In this document: one piece after another, positions 1 through 7,416 of the stretch
Layout: each line of letters starts with the position of its first letter
Position numbering within the stretch: position 1 is the stretch's first letter
NCBI GenBank assembly: GCA_028278525.1
Contig: JANQEE010000009.1
Location: forward strand, 62,001-126,000
DNA from: Minwuiaceae bacterium
GTDB lineage: Bacteria; Pseudomonadota; Alphaproteobacteria; Minwuiales; Minwuiaceae
DNA length: 64,000 bases
Direction: 5' to 3'
Program-made: the position numbers and the translations under genes
Notes under the pieces: generated by a model
Databases searched by the model: none
What the model was told of the DNA's origin: nothing
What the model saw: the letters and a program-made list of their open reading frames with translations, nothing else

Positions 1-4
1 ACAC

Positions 5-526
5 TTGCACTTTGCGATGCCGCATGACTTCTCGGATATTGAGCTTCATGACATTCCCGCTGTTCGGGAGTCGATCTTGCGCTATGGACAAAGAGGCGAA
101 ACATTCATTGAAGACCAGCTTGATCATCTCAAGCTCAATTCTACGGTCTCGGACGCGTTGCACCCATTGATCAAAGACGGATGCGTCGCGTTCGTCCGAG
201 AGCGGCAGTACCGACAGGCCGCTCTTGCGGCCGTAGGTATCGTAATGGACGAACTGCGGCGTTTATCGAGTTCCCAAGGCGACGGAGATAGCCTGATTCG
301 CAATGTCGTAGGTGTCCGGCCAGGAAAACTCGCTTTCAGCGATTGCACCGATGACAACGCCAAAAATGTGACCGAAGGACTCAAGATGATCGCACAAGGT
401 CTGTACAAGGGCGTGCGTAACCCAGCTTCACACGGATGGGATCGTTTCGGAAAACAAGAGGTAGTCCAAGTGATGATCACCAGCAGCTTGTTGCTGAGTC
501 GGCTTCAAATTGTGGCAAAAAGATAG
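5..526 (+). CDS. TIGR02391-family (Ymh-like) protein, probably 5'-truncated by the window
   Basis: About 173 residues are visible. The reading frame is open to the left edge of the window, so the TTG at 5 is not necessarily the start; an ATG lies at 17 and the true start may be outside. The C-terminal half has the features of TIGR02391/Ymh proteins: a block ending in KGVRNPASH, which resembles the R-N-P-x-x-H core of that family, followed by a hydrophobic helix. Family members are often found in defence or mobile contexts, but their biochemical role is not established. A transposon remnant follows directly downstream, which fits an accessory region. Family assignment is from pattern memory and is moderately sure; function is unknown. 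Confidence 0.6.
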   Translation: MHFAMPHDFSDIELHDIPAVRESILRYGQRGETFIEDQLDHLKLNSTVSDALHPLIKDGCVAFVRERQYRQAALAAVGIVMDELRRLSSSQGDGDSLIRNVVGVRPGKLAFSDCTDDNAKNVTEGLKMIAQGLYKGVRNPASHGWDRFGKQEVVQVMITSSLLLSRLQIVAKR

Positions 527-545
527 CGATCACAAGGACTTTCGG

Positions 546-726
546 ATTACGGTGACTGTGCACTAAATTCGCCCGCTAGGCGATGCAGCTTTTGCGAAAA
601 CGCTCGAGCGCCAAACCCGCGGCGTCCTCCGACCCGCCAAGCGCGGGCCGAAGCCGAAACAGGCACGGAAGCCGGAAAGGTGAGTGCGAGACTTTCGGTT
701 AAATGCTCTGTCACCGTAACTCCAGA
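546..726 (+). mobile_element. Remnant of a Y1/RAYT-like transposon with inverted ends
   Basis: The ends are imperfect inverted repeats: ATTACGGTGAC near 550 reading inward, and GTCACCGTAACT near 711-722 as its complement. Between them, one frame from about 580 to 678 reads as the last ~33 residues of a transposase-like protein ending RPAKRGPKPK and a few more residues before a TGA. That basic G-P-K-P-K tail is typical of IS200-like REP-associated transposases. The catalytic part is absent, so this is a dead internal-deletion copy. It fills most of the gene-free stretch 527-828. Confidence 0.55.
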
Positions 727-765
727 TTTTCAAGACTTGGCGCCATGGCCAGCAGCCAAAAAAAT

Positions 766-784
766 CCCCAGCACTAGGCTGGGG
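766..784 (-). terminator. Bidirectional rho-independent terminator
   Basis: CCCCAGC (766-772), loop ACTAG, GCTGGGG (778-784). On the minus strand the hairpin is followed by a T-run with few interruptions (the plus strand has A7 at 758-764). On the plus strand the tail is CTTTCTGTCGCTTTT, which is weaker. It lies 45 bases behind the stop of the minus-strand small gene at 829-903 and probably ends that transcript; it may also stop plus-strand transcripts coming from the left. Confidence 0.7.
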
Positions 785-828
785 CTTTCTGTCGCTTTTG
801 TTTGTAATTCAATCAGTTCAATAAGTTG

Positions 829-903
829 TCAGCCGATCAGGTAGTAGACCGCGAGTGCGAAGTAAATCGCGGCCAGCCCAAAGTAGGCCATTGCAACGAT
901 CAT
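829..903 (-). CDS. Small single-span membrane protein (24 residues)
   Basis: The gene starts at an ATG whose complement lies at 901-903 and stops at a TGA at 829-831. The product is almost entirely hydrophobic and aromatic, beginning MIVAMAYFGLAA and ending VYYLIG, so it should form one membrane helix with almost no soluble part. A GGGAG ribosome-binding sequence lies about 10 bases upstream, a good promoter lies at 999-1027 and a terminator at 766-784, all on the same strand. I do not recognise the family; its size is like that of KdpF, CydX or CcoQ-type accessory peptides, but no partner gene is adjacent. The transcription signals are the main evidence that it is real. Confidence 0.5.
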   Translation of the reverse strand: MIVAMAYFGLAAIYFALAVYYLIG

Positions 904-998
904 GGCGCAACGCTCCCATCACTTCGAGTGGGGAAAGGCGTAATTGCCCTTCTGGAGGAAGAAAAGAAGTGGCATGCCCAAATTTCATGCCGGTCATG

Positions 999-1027
999 CA
1001 AATAGCATGCCACGTGCAATTTGTCAA
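999..1027 (-). promoter_or_regulatory. Sigma-70 type promoter for the small membrane protein
   Basis: On the minus strand TTGACA (1027-1022), a 17-base spacer and TATTTG (1004-999). Around and downstream of it the pentamer GCATG occurs several times in both orientations (about 971-1011), which could be operator half-sites. Transcription would start near 990 and read to the terminator at 766-784. Confidence 0.5.
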
Positions 1028-1047
1028 CGAATCAAATGCAAATCAAT

Positions 1048-1068
1048 GGGGTCAGAGCCAATTGAATT
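1048..1068 (+). repeat. Left-end sequence of a mini-transposon family
   Basis: The 21 bases beginning GGGGTCAGAGCC differ at two positions from the left end of the 179-bp element at 11314-11492. The matching right end is found 7.4 kb away at 8422-8443, so this end and that end bracket the whole ABC transporter cluster. The gap 904-1409 otherwise contains the promoter above and the repeat at 1212-1330. Confidence 0.55.
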
Positions 1069-1211
1069 TTCGGTGTTTCGCCACCATGGGCATGGCTTGT
1101 TGTCAGCAATGAAGGCGCATGAAGCAGAAAGGTGTCAGTCTGCACGAATAAGGTCTGATGGTCCTCATTCCCGCAACCTCACGTCCGAGCGGCCGCCGTT
1201 GGCAGGGACGA

Positions 1212-1330
1212 GGGCGGTGCGGGTGATAGAGGATGGGTGCGAGCCGTTGTCGACGGCGTCGCTGGATCTGGTGATCGGCTGAGGGAGGGGTCGGCATGGT
1301 GGCGAGCTGTATTTTGATGTGAGCCGCCGG
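1212..1330 (+). repeat. Degenerate dispersed repeat, copy 1
   Basis: This stretch resembles 8221-8385 in the same orientation. Shared blocks include a GGCGGT-rich start, GGCGTCGCTGGA, GATCGGCTGA and GGCATGGTGGCGAGCTGTAT. Both copies can be read as a short C-terminal-like coding tail ending in LDLVIG or LDLIIG before TGA, so they may descend from the 3' end of a lost gene or a mobile element. The second copy has about 40 extra bases in the middle. Confidence 0.5.
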
Positions 1331-1409
1331 GGAAGAGGCTCTTTTGCGTACAACATAACGATTTTCGATGCCCCTGGGCCGCCGGACAAAATCCGCAGGC
1401 TGGTGGCAT

Positions 1410-2129
1410 CTACCCGCCGCCCTCGAAAATACGGAGCCGGGCGTTCTCCAGATGCTGATGCATCAGCCGCTTCGCTTCATCCGCATCGCGGGACGCAATC
1501 GCATCGTATATCGCGGTGTGCTCTTCCTGGACGGCGATACGCCTCGATTTGGGCTGATCCAGGGTCAAGCTGCGGTTGAGGCCGATGCCGACGCGTATCT
1601 GGCTGGCGATCGCCGCCATGGTGGACAGGAAAAACCGATTGTCGGTGGCGGCGGCAACCGCCTGATGGAAGGCAATATCCTCGTCGATCCCGCCCGTCCC
1701 GCTCTTTAACGAGCGTTCGAGGTCGCCGAGCGCCTGCGCCAAGCGATCGAGGGAGTCTCGATCGTGTTCGACGGCGGCGAGGGCCGCCGCCTCGCTTTCC
1801 AACGCGATGCGAAACGTAAAGCACTTTTGGATGTCGGCGACACTTCCGACCTCGGCAAAGCTGAAGACCTGATGGGCCGGCCGGCGGACGACGAAGGTTC
1901 CAGCACCCTGACGCGACACGACCAGGCCATCGTCCTTCAGCCGCCGCAGGGCCTGCCGAACAACCGGCCTGGAGACGGAAAGCCGTTCCGCAAGCTGCAT
2001 TTCCGTGGGCAGGCGGACATTGAGCGCGAAGGCGCCGACCAGGATCTGGCTCACAATGTAGTCGTAGACGCGGTCGTTCAGCGCACCCCTTAGCTTCGTG
2101 GCTTCCTCTGCGCTTCCGCTCGCCTTCAT
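1410..2129 (-). CDS. GntR-family regulator, FadR/FCD subfamily
   Basis: 239 residues, normal length. An N-terminal winged helix-turn-helix (about residues 20-85, with LPTEMQLAERLSVSRPVVRQ and a wing ending in GAGTFVV) is followed by an all-helical FCD ligand domain (about 95-230) with regularly spaced histidines that bind a metal in this fold. It is divergent from the ABC transporter genes starting at 2291 and most likely represses them, with release by the imported compound or a breakdown product, probably a sugar acid. Regulation of the neighbour is inferred from position only. Confidence 0.9.
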   Translation of the reverse strand: MKASGSAEEATKLRGALNDRVYDYIVSQILVGAFALNVRLPTEMQLAERLSVSRPVVRQALRRLKDDGLVVSRQGAGTFVVRRPAHQVFSFAEVGSVADIQKCFTFRIALESEAAALAAVEHDRDSLDRLAQALGDLERSLKSGTGGIDEDIAFHQAVAAATDNRFFLSTMAAIASQIRVGIGLNRSLTLDQPKSRRIAVQEEHTAIYDAIASRDADEAKRLMHQHLENARLRIFEGGG

Positions 2130-2290
2130 TCCGCCTTCCTCAACCTGCCGACGTCATGGGCATGGTCGCACATTTTTATCGTGCAAGCACTTGACGGTGA
2201 TGAATTTACAATTTAACAAATTTTTTACAAATTAGGTGCCGGACGAAACGGCGCTCCGGCTATCGCCTAAATTAAGGGAGGAACACAAGG
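2130..2290. promoter_or_regulatory. Divergent promoter/operator region of the sugar ABC cluster
   Basis: This intergenic region separates the GntR gene from the binding-protein gene. It has a TTGACG -35-like hexamer at about 2190 followed by unusually AT-rich sequence (about 2200-2235). Two direct repeats of the form TTTACAATT and TTTACAAATT sit about 20 bases apart there, good candidates for the GntR binding site. A strong ribosome-binding sequence, AGGGAGGA, precedes the ATG at 2291. Confidence 0.45.
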
Positions 2291-3589
2291 ATGATCGGCA
2301 GATTGAAGACCTATGCAAAGTTGGGGACAGCGCTGCTGTTTACCGCGGCCATGTCCGTTTCCCAACAGGCTTTCGCCGAACAGGTTACCATCACCTACTC
2401 GGACTGGCAGCTGGCGCAGGAAGGCTGGGGCAAGTCCCTGCGGACCGCAATCGGCGAGTTCGAAGCCAAAAACCCCGGCATCAAAGTCGTCACCGAACCG
2501 GTCCAGCTAGGCCAGCGCGACGTCCGGTTTACAACCGCGATTCGCGCGGGACGGGGCCCGGATGTGTTTGCCCTGGACGCCAACCCCGTCCGGCAATATA
2601 TCAGCGAGGGCTGGGTCCTCGGCCTTTCGCGGTTCGCCGAAGCCCAGGATTCAGCGTTTTTCGACGATTTCTACGACACCAGCCTGGCGCCCGTGACCGT
2701 CGACGGCACCGTCTATGGCGTGCCGATGAACACCGTCGCAATGGGGCTGGTCTATAACCGGAAGAAGTTCGAGGCGGCGGGCCTTTCCGGGCCGGCGACG
2801 TCCTGGGCGGAGTTCTCCGCACATGCCGACGCCTTGACGGATGCCGGGGCGGGCCAGTGGGCGACGACGCTGGTGCTGGCCCCGGCCGGCTTCGACCTGC
2901 GCGTGCCCTCGATCTTCCATTCCTTCGGGGCGTCGTTCCTGACATCCGACTGGTCGGCCTCGGCATTGGACACGCCCGAAATGAAGGCTGCGTTCACCTA
3001 TGTCGTCGATCTGATCAAATCGGGCGCGGTGCCGCCCGGCGTCACACAGGTCGACGCCAACGGCGCGCGGCGCCTGCTCGCCAACGGGCAAATCGCCATG
3101 ACGATCGGGACGACCTGGACCATCCCCGAGGTCAGCACCATGAACCCGAATCTCGACGGCTGGAACGTCTTGCGGATTGCGGCCCTTCCGACCGATGGGG
3201 GGCGGAAGATCAGCCCGCACACGACGCTCTATCAGAAATCGCTGTTCATCAACGCCAACACCAAACACCCGGAAGCCGCTTGGGCGCTGGTGAACTTCCT
3301 GACCGAACGCGCGCAGATGGAGCGCTGGTTCGACGACAACAACATGCTCTCCTCGCGCCGCTCGGTGAACGAGACCTACGGCCCGATTCAGGAAAGCCCG
3401 TTCGCGTCCGTCGTATCCCAGGAAATCCAGCATGGCACGTTCCTGCCGCTGATTCCCGAATGGCCGCGCATTCTCGACACATTCCGGCAGAACCTGCAGG
3501 ACGCGGTCACCGGCACAAAGACGGCGGACCAGGCGCTGGCCGACGCTCACCGCGAAACGAACGCCATCCTGAAGGCGTCCGGGAACTGA
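2291..3589 (+). CDS. ABC transporter sugar-binding protein (family 1 solute-binding)
   Basis: 432 residues with a signal peptide (about 1-29, ending QQAFAEQ). It delivers a carbohydrate-like solute in the periplasm to the two permeases downstream. The body fits MalE/UgpB-type proteins: a segment like VQLGQRDVRFTTAIRAGRGPD near residue 75 (typical A-x-G-x-x-P-D-V block) and GQIAMTIGTTWT near residue 265. The gene heads an operon with two permeases, an AKR-like gene, an ATPase and an RraA-like gene. A perfect hairpin follows its stop and probably keeps its mRNA more abundant than the rest. The substrate cannot be named from sequence. Confidence 0.9.
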   Translation: MIGRLKTYAKLGTALLFTAAMSVSQQAFAEQVTITYSDWQLAQEGWGKSLRTAIGEFEAKNPGIKVVTEPVQLGQRDVRFTTAIRAGRGPDVFALDANPVRQYISEGWVLGLSRFAEAQDSAFFDDFYDTSLAPVTVDGTVYGVPMNTVAMGLVYNRKKFEAAGLSGPATSWAEFSAHADALTDAGAGQWATTLVLAPAGFDLRVPSIFHSFGASFLTSDWSASALDTPEMKAAFTYVVDLIKSGAVPPGVTQVDANGARRLLANGQIAMTIGTTWTIPEVSTMNPNLDGWNVLRIAALPTDGGRKISPHTTLYQKSLFINANTKHPEAAWALVNFLTERAQMERWFDDNNMLSSRRSVNETYGPIQESPFASVVSQEIQHGTFLPLIPEWPRILDTFRQNLQDAVTGTKTADQALADAHRETNAILKASGN

Positions 3590-3611
3590 ACCACGCAACA
3601 GGCAAGACCTT

Positions 3612-3641
3612 GCGGGACAACGGCATCGGCCGTTGTCCCGC
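3612..3641 (+). promoter_or_regulatory. Perfect intercistronic hairpin between binding protein and permease
   Basis: Arms at 3612-3624 and 3629-3641 are perfectly complementary over 13 bp (GCGGGACAACGGC with its complement) around a four-base ATCG loop. No T-run follows, so it is unlikely to be an ordinary terminator. It probably acts as a 3' stabiliser or partial attenuator, giving more binding protein than permease, as in the malE-malF gap. It also argues against starting the permease at the upstream TTG (3633). Confidence 0.75.
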
Positions 3642-3662
3642 TCGGCCGGATGCTTCGTGACC

Positions 3663-4514
3663 ATGATCGGCGAACGTTGGACAGCGTATTGGTTCGTTCT
3701 GCCCGGAACGGTTCTCCTTGCAGCCATTTTGGGCTTTCCCGCCATTGCCTCGATTCTCGAAAGCTTCGGTCTGCAGGGTGGGGCCGGGCCGGCCGGGGGC
3801 TATGCCGCGCTGCTGTCGGACGCGCAGTTCCTGACGGCATCCTTCAATACCGCCCTGTTCGTGGTTTGCGTCGTTACGCTTCACATCATTCTCGGACTGG
3901 CCGTCGCCCTGCTGTTGAACAGCCAGATCAGACATCTCTGGTTTTTCCGGGTCGTCGCGATCCTGCCGTGGACCGTGCCGGACGTCATCGGGGGGTTGAT
4001 TTTCCGGTTCATGCTCGATCCGCTCAGCGGCGGCGTCAACGCGCTCGCCATACGTCTCCAATTGATGCAACAGCCCTACGATTGGCTCGGCGATCCCGAC
4101 TGGGCGATGGTCTCGGTCATCATGGCGGAGACCTGGCGCGGCTACCCCTATCCGATGCTGATCCTCCTGGCCGGCCTCCAGGCGATCCCCAAAGAGCAGT
4201 ACGAGGCCGCCGCCATCGACGGCGCCGGCGCCTGGGCGACCTTCACCAACGTGACGCTGCCGAGTTTGATGCCGATGATCCTGATCGCCGTCGTCCTCGA
4301 CGTGATCTGGCAGTGCCGCCTGTTCGGCATGATCTACGGCATGACCAATGGCGGCCCGGGGGATGCGACGCAGAACCTCTCGCTGTTCGTTTACCGGCAG
4401 TATTTCCAGTTCTTCGAGACATCCTACGCGGCGTCGGCCGCGGTCGTGCTGGCCGCCGTGCTGCTGGCCGTAGCCGTGCCCTATATCCGGGCGACCTTGA
4501 GGGAGAAGGACTGA
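3663..4514 (+). CDS. ABC transporter permease (MalF/UgpA type)
   Basis: About 283 residues with six predicted membrane spans, the first at about residues 7-32. The cytoplasmic EAA loop that docks with the ATPase is clear: EQYEAAAIDGAGAWATF near residue 178. I chose the ATG at 3663 because earlier starts (GTG 3657, TTG 3633) run toward or into the hairpin stem. It pairs with the next gene to form the membrane channel of a carbohydrate-type importer. The next gene begins three bases after its stop, so the two are translated together. Confidence 0.9.
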   Translation: MIGERWTAYWFVLPGTVLLAAILGFPAIASILESFGLQGGAGPAGGYAALLSDAQFLTASFNTALFVVCVVTLHIILGLAVALLLNSQIRHLWFFRVVAILPWTVPDVIGGLIFRFMLDPLSGGVNALAIRLQLMQQPYDWLGDPDWAMVSVIMAETWRGYPYPMLILLAGLQAIPKEQYEAAAIDGAGAWATFTNVTLPSLMPMILIAVVLDVIWQCRLFGMIYGMTNGGPGDATQNLSLFVYRQYFQFFETSYAASAAVVLAAVLLAVAVPYIRATLREKD

Positions 4515-4517
4515 GCC

Positions 4518-5348
4518 ATGCAGCACAGAAGAGGGTTTTGGCTGTTCGTCGGTACCGCGCTGCTGATCATGGCCGCATACAACCTGACGCCTTTCTTCTG
4601 GATGATTTCGTCGTCATTCAAGACCGACATCGAAGTGACCAGTTATCCCGCCACGCTGCTGCCGCAGGCCTTCACCACCGCTGCCTACGCGAGGATCTGG
4701 GACCAGGAAGGCTTCGTTCTGTACTTTATCAATTCCATCAAGGTTTCCGGCGGCACCGCGGTTCTGTCGGCGGCCGTCGGCATATTCGCGGCCTACGGTT
4801 TTTCCCGCTTCCGCTTCCAGGGCCGGACGGCGCTGATGGCCATGCTGCTGATTACGCAGATGCTGCCCGGCGTGCTTCTGGTCGGCCCCTATTTCAAGAT
4901 GCTGTCTCTGGTCGATCTCTACGACACCCATCTGGGCCTGATCCTGGCCCAGACCAGCATTACCCTGCCGTTCACGGTTTGGATGCTGAAGGGCTACATC
5001 GACACCATCCCCGTCGAGATCGATCAGGCGGCGATGATGGACGGCGCGACGCGCTTTCAAAGCCTGATCCACTGCGTCTTTCCGAACGTTCTGCCGGGAC
5101 TGGTGGCCACGACCGTGTTCTCCTTCCTGCTTGCCTGGGGCGACCTGCTATGGGCGCTGTGCCTGATCACCACGCCCGAGAAACAGACCATGACGCTCGG
5201 CATCACGAACCTGGTCGGTCAATTCCGGGTCCTGTGGTCCGACATCATGGCGGCAACGGTCATCGGCTGCGCCATTCCCGCCGTCTTCTATCTGATGCTG
5301 CAGCGTTATCTGATCACCGGCGTGGCCGGTGCGGCCGTGAAGGGATGA
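4518..5348 (+). CDS. ABC transporter permease (MalG/UgpE type)
   Basis: 276 residues with six predicted spans. The start is followed by the short cytoplasmic tail and first span (AYNLTPFFWMISSSFK) typical of the MalG/UgpE side of such transporters. The EAA loop reads VEIDQAAMMDGATRF near residue 175. Its stop overlaps the start of the next gene (ATGA at 5345-5348), showing translational coupling. It is the second channel subunit for the importer whose ATPase is encoded at 6313. Confidence 0.9.
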   Translation: MQHRRGFWLFVGTALLIMAAYNLTPFFWMISSSFKTDIEVTSYPATLLPQAFTTAAYARIWDQEGFVLYFINSIKVSGGTAVLSAAVGIFAAYGFSRFRFQGRTALMAMLLITQMLPGVLLVGPYFKMLSLVDLYDTHLGLILAQTSITLPFTVWMLKGYIDTIPVEIDQAAMMDGATRFQSLIHCVFPNVLPGLVATTVFSFLLAWGDLLWALCLITTPEKQTMTLGITNLVGQFRVLWSDIMAATVIGCAIPAVFYLMLQRYLITGVAGAAVKG

Positions 5349-6316
5349 ATGCGATGGAGTTCTTCACACTCGGAGAGCATGGGCCGCGCGTTTCGCGCGT
5401 CGTTCTCGGAGGACACGAATATCTTGCGGACGGCCGCTCGCGCGGGTTCAACGAGGACTTCGCGCGGTCGGTCACGCCCGGCGCGATCGTCGAGGGCTTC
5501 GGCGGGCCTAAGCGGCTGCGTATCGTGGAGGCGGCATTGGAGCTCGGGATCAATTGCTTCGATGTCACGATCGATTCCGAAAAGGACGCGCTGGGCCGCA
5601 ACCTGAAGGAGCTGGCGCCGCCGTTCGACGTCTTCGTGCAAACGCGGCCCGAGGGCATGGTCTATTCCTACGACCCGGCCAACCGCAAGATGCTCGACCT
5701 CGCCCTCCTGCGCGACGAGGTGCTGCGGATCATCAAACTGCTCAGGCGCGACCGGATCGACATCCTCAATTTCGGCATTCTTCAGGACGCGCTCGATTCC
5801 GACGCCGCGTTTCTGGACCGGCTCGGCGCCAACATCGCGGCGCTGAAGCAGGAGGGCTTGATCGGCTATGCCGCGGCCGACAGCTTTTCCGGGCCGCGCA
5901 TCTATGCGGCGATGATTGCGTCCGGCGCATTCGATAGCATCAACATCAACTACAACATCGCCGAAGACTGGCCCCGCGACACGGCAATTCCCGCCGCCAA
6001 GGCTGCTGATTGCGCTGTGTTGGTACGGGAGGCGCTCATCAAGGGTGAGCTGTTTCGCGTTGCCCGCGGGCTGAACGCCGCCGCAACCGGCAATCTTGCA
6101 CGCGGCGCCATCAAGTGGGCGGTGGCGACCGAAGGAGTCGACGGCATTATCCTGGGCGCCGCCTCTCTCCAACAGTTGCATGAGAATGCCGATGCAGTTC
6201 TGAACCCGGCCGCGACCGAGGACGAGCAGGCGATTCTGGCGCAAACCATGGGTCTCCGGGCGTTTCAGGACTTGCAGAACGATAAAAACCGGGTCGCAGA
6301 CGGTGGCCGGAAATGA
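5345..6316 (+). CDS. Aldo/keto-reductase-like protein with a degenerate active site
   Basis: 323 residues with the aldo/keto reductase barrel pattern: an N-terminal LGGHEYLADG strand, GINCFDVT near residue 70 and GAIKWAVATEGVDGIILG near residue 265. The usual catalytic set (Asp, Tyr, Lys, His) is not preserved. The Asp after Phe remains, but the normal Y-G-x-S-E reads TIDSEKDALG, the T-K strand reads QTRPEG and the L-x-H-x-P-D motif reads LNFGILQD. It may therefore be a non-oxidoreductase member of the fold. It overlaps both neighbours by four bases, so it belongs to the transporter operon and presumably acts on, or senses, the imported compound. Confidence 0.75.
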   Translation: MNAMEFFTLGEHGPRVSRVVLGGHEYLADGRSRGFNEDFARSVTPGAIVEGFGGPKRLRIVEAALELGINCFDVTIDSEKDALGRNLKELAPPFDVFVQTRPEGMVYSYDPANRKMLDLALLRDEVLRIIKLLRRDRIDILNFGILQDALDSDAAFLDRLGANIAALKQEGLIGYAAADSFSGPRIYAAMIASGAFDSININYNIAEDWPRDTAIPAAKAADCAVLVREALIKGELFRVARGLNAAATGNLARGAIKWAVATEGVDGIILGAASLQQLHENADAVLNPAATEDEQAILAQTMGLRAFQDLQNDKNRVADGGRK

Positions 6317-7416
6317 CCGCCGTCACGATCCGAAACCTGAACAAGCACTACGCCGGATACCACGCGATCCGGAACATCAGCATTGCGATCGAACCGGAAG
6401 AGTTCGTCGTGCTGGTCGGACCATCCGGCTGCGGCAAGTCGACCTTGCTTCGGATGATCGCCGGTCTCGAAACCGTTTCGTCCGGCGAGATCGAGATCGT
6501 CGGCAAGGTCGTCAACGAGGTGCCGGCCAAAGACCGGAACATAGCGATGGTGTTCCAGAACTACGCGCTTTATCCGCACAAGACGGTCTTTGAGAACATG
6601 GCGTTCAGCCTCCGCCTCAAGAAGCAAAGCCGCGACGTGGTCGACCGGCGGGTGCGCGAAGCGGCGGCGATCCTGGACCTGGGACCGTTGCTTGACCGCA
6701 AACCCAGCCAGCTCTCGGGCGGCCAGCGGCAGCGTGTCGCGATGGGACGTGCCATCGTTCGCGATTCGAAGGTGTTTCTGTTCGACGAGCCGCTGTCGAA
6801 CCTCGACGCCAAGCTGCGGGTCCAGATGCGCACCGAAATCCGCTCGCTGCATCAACGCCTGGGCTGCACGACCGTCTATGTGACCCACGACCAGATCGAA
6901 GCGATGACGATGGCCGACCGTATCGTCGTGATGAACACCGGCGTCGTCGAGCAGATCGGAACACCCGACGAGCTCTACGACCGCCCCGCCAATCTTTTTG
7001 TCGCCGGCTTCATCGGGTCGCCATCGATGAACCTGCTGGAGGGGACGTTCGCGACGGATGCGGGCGGCCTGTACGTCGATCATGAGGGACACCGCCTACC
7101 CTGCATCGCACTCAGTGCGGCCCGGGCGGGCACGGACGTGACCTATGGCGTGCGGCCCGAGCATGTGCATGTGGCGGTGAACGCCGATCCTGACCGGCAC
7201 AACGCCACGGTCCGGGTTGTCGAGCTAACAGGACCGGACAGGATTGTGGCACTCGACTTCGCCGGCGACACCCTGATCGCAACGATGGACAAGAAGACGC
7301 CCGTAGCGACCGGCCAGAAAGTGGAGGTCTCCTTCCAGGCAGATGAAGCGCACCTGTTCGACGGAAAAACAGGAAGCAATCTGAATAGCGAGAGGTATGC
7401 AAGCAATGGTGAATGA
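6313..7416 (+). CDS. ABC transporter ATP-binding protein (MalK/UgpC type)
   Basis: 367 residues. All nucleotide-binding motifs are present in order: Walker A GPSGCGKST (about 36-44), Q-loop MVFQNYALYP, signature LSGGQRQRVAMGRA (about 135), Walker B VFLFDEPLSNLDAKL and the H-loop VTHDQIEAMTMADRI. A C-terminal TOBE region (about 240-360, YGVRPEHVHV) is typical of sugar importers and may carry regulatory contacts. It overlaps the AKR-like gene by four bases and the RraA-like gene by about ten. It energises the permeases at 3663-5348. Confidence 0.93.
   Translation: MTAVTIRNLNKHYAGYHAIRNISIAIEPEEFVVLVGPSGCGKSTLLRMIAGLETVSSGEIEIVGKVVNEVPAKDRNIAMVFQNYALYPHKTVFENMAFSLRLKKQSRDVVDRRVREAAAILDLGPLLDRKPSQLSGGQRQRVAMGRAIVRDSKVFLFDEPLSNLDAKLRVQMRTEIRSLHQRLGCTTVYVTHDQIEAMTMADRIVVMNTGVVEQIGTPDELYDRPANLFVAGFIGSPSMNLLEGTFATDAGGLYVDHEGHRLPCIALSAARAGTDVTYGVRPEHVHVAVNADPDRHNATVRVVELTGPDRIVALDFAGDTLIATMDKKTPVATGQKVEVSFQADEAHLFDGKTGSNLNSERYASNGE

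Noticed and set aside
2130-2290. Exact GntR operator
   Set aside because: The direct repeats are suggestive, but there is no clean palindrome, so I did not give an exact operator.
3650-5344. Long open frame running through the permease genes into the AKR-like gene
   Set aside because: The first 565 codons are a low-complexity Arg/Gly-rich shadow of the two permeases in another frame; only the part from 5345 has protein-like composition.
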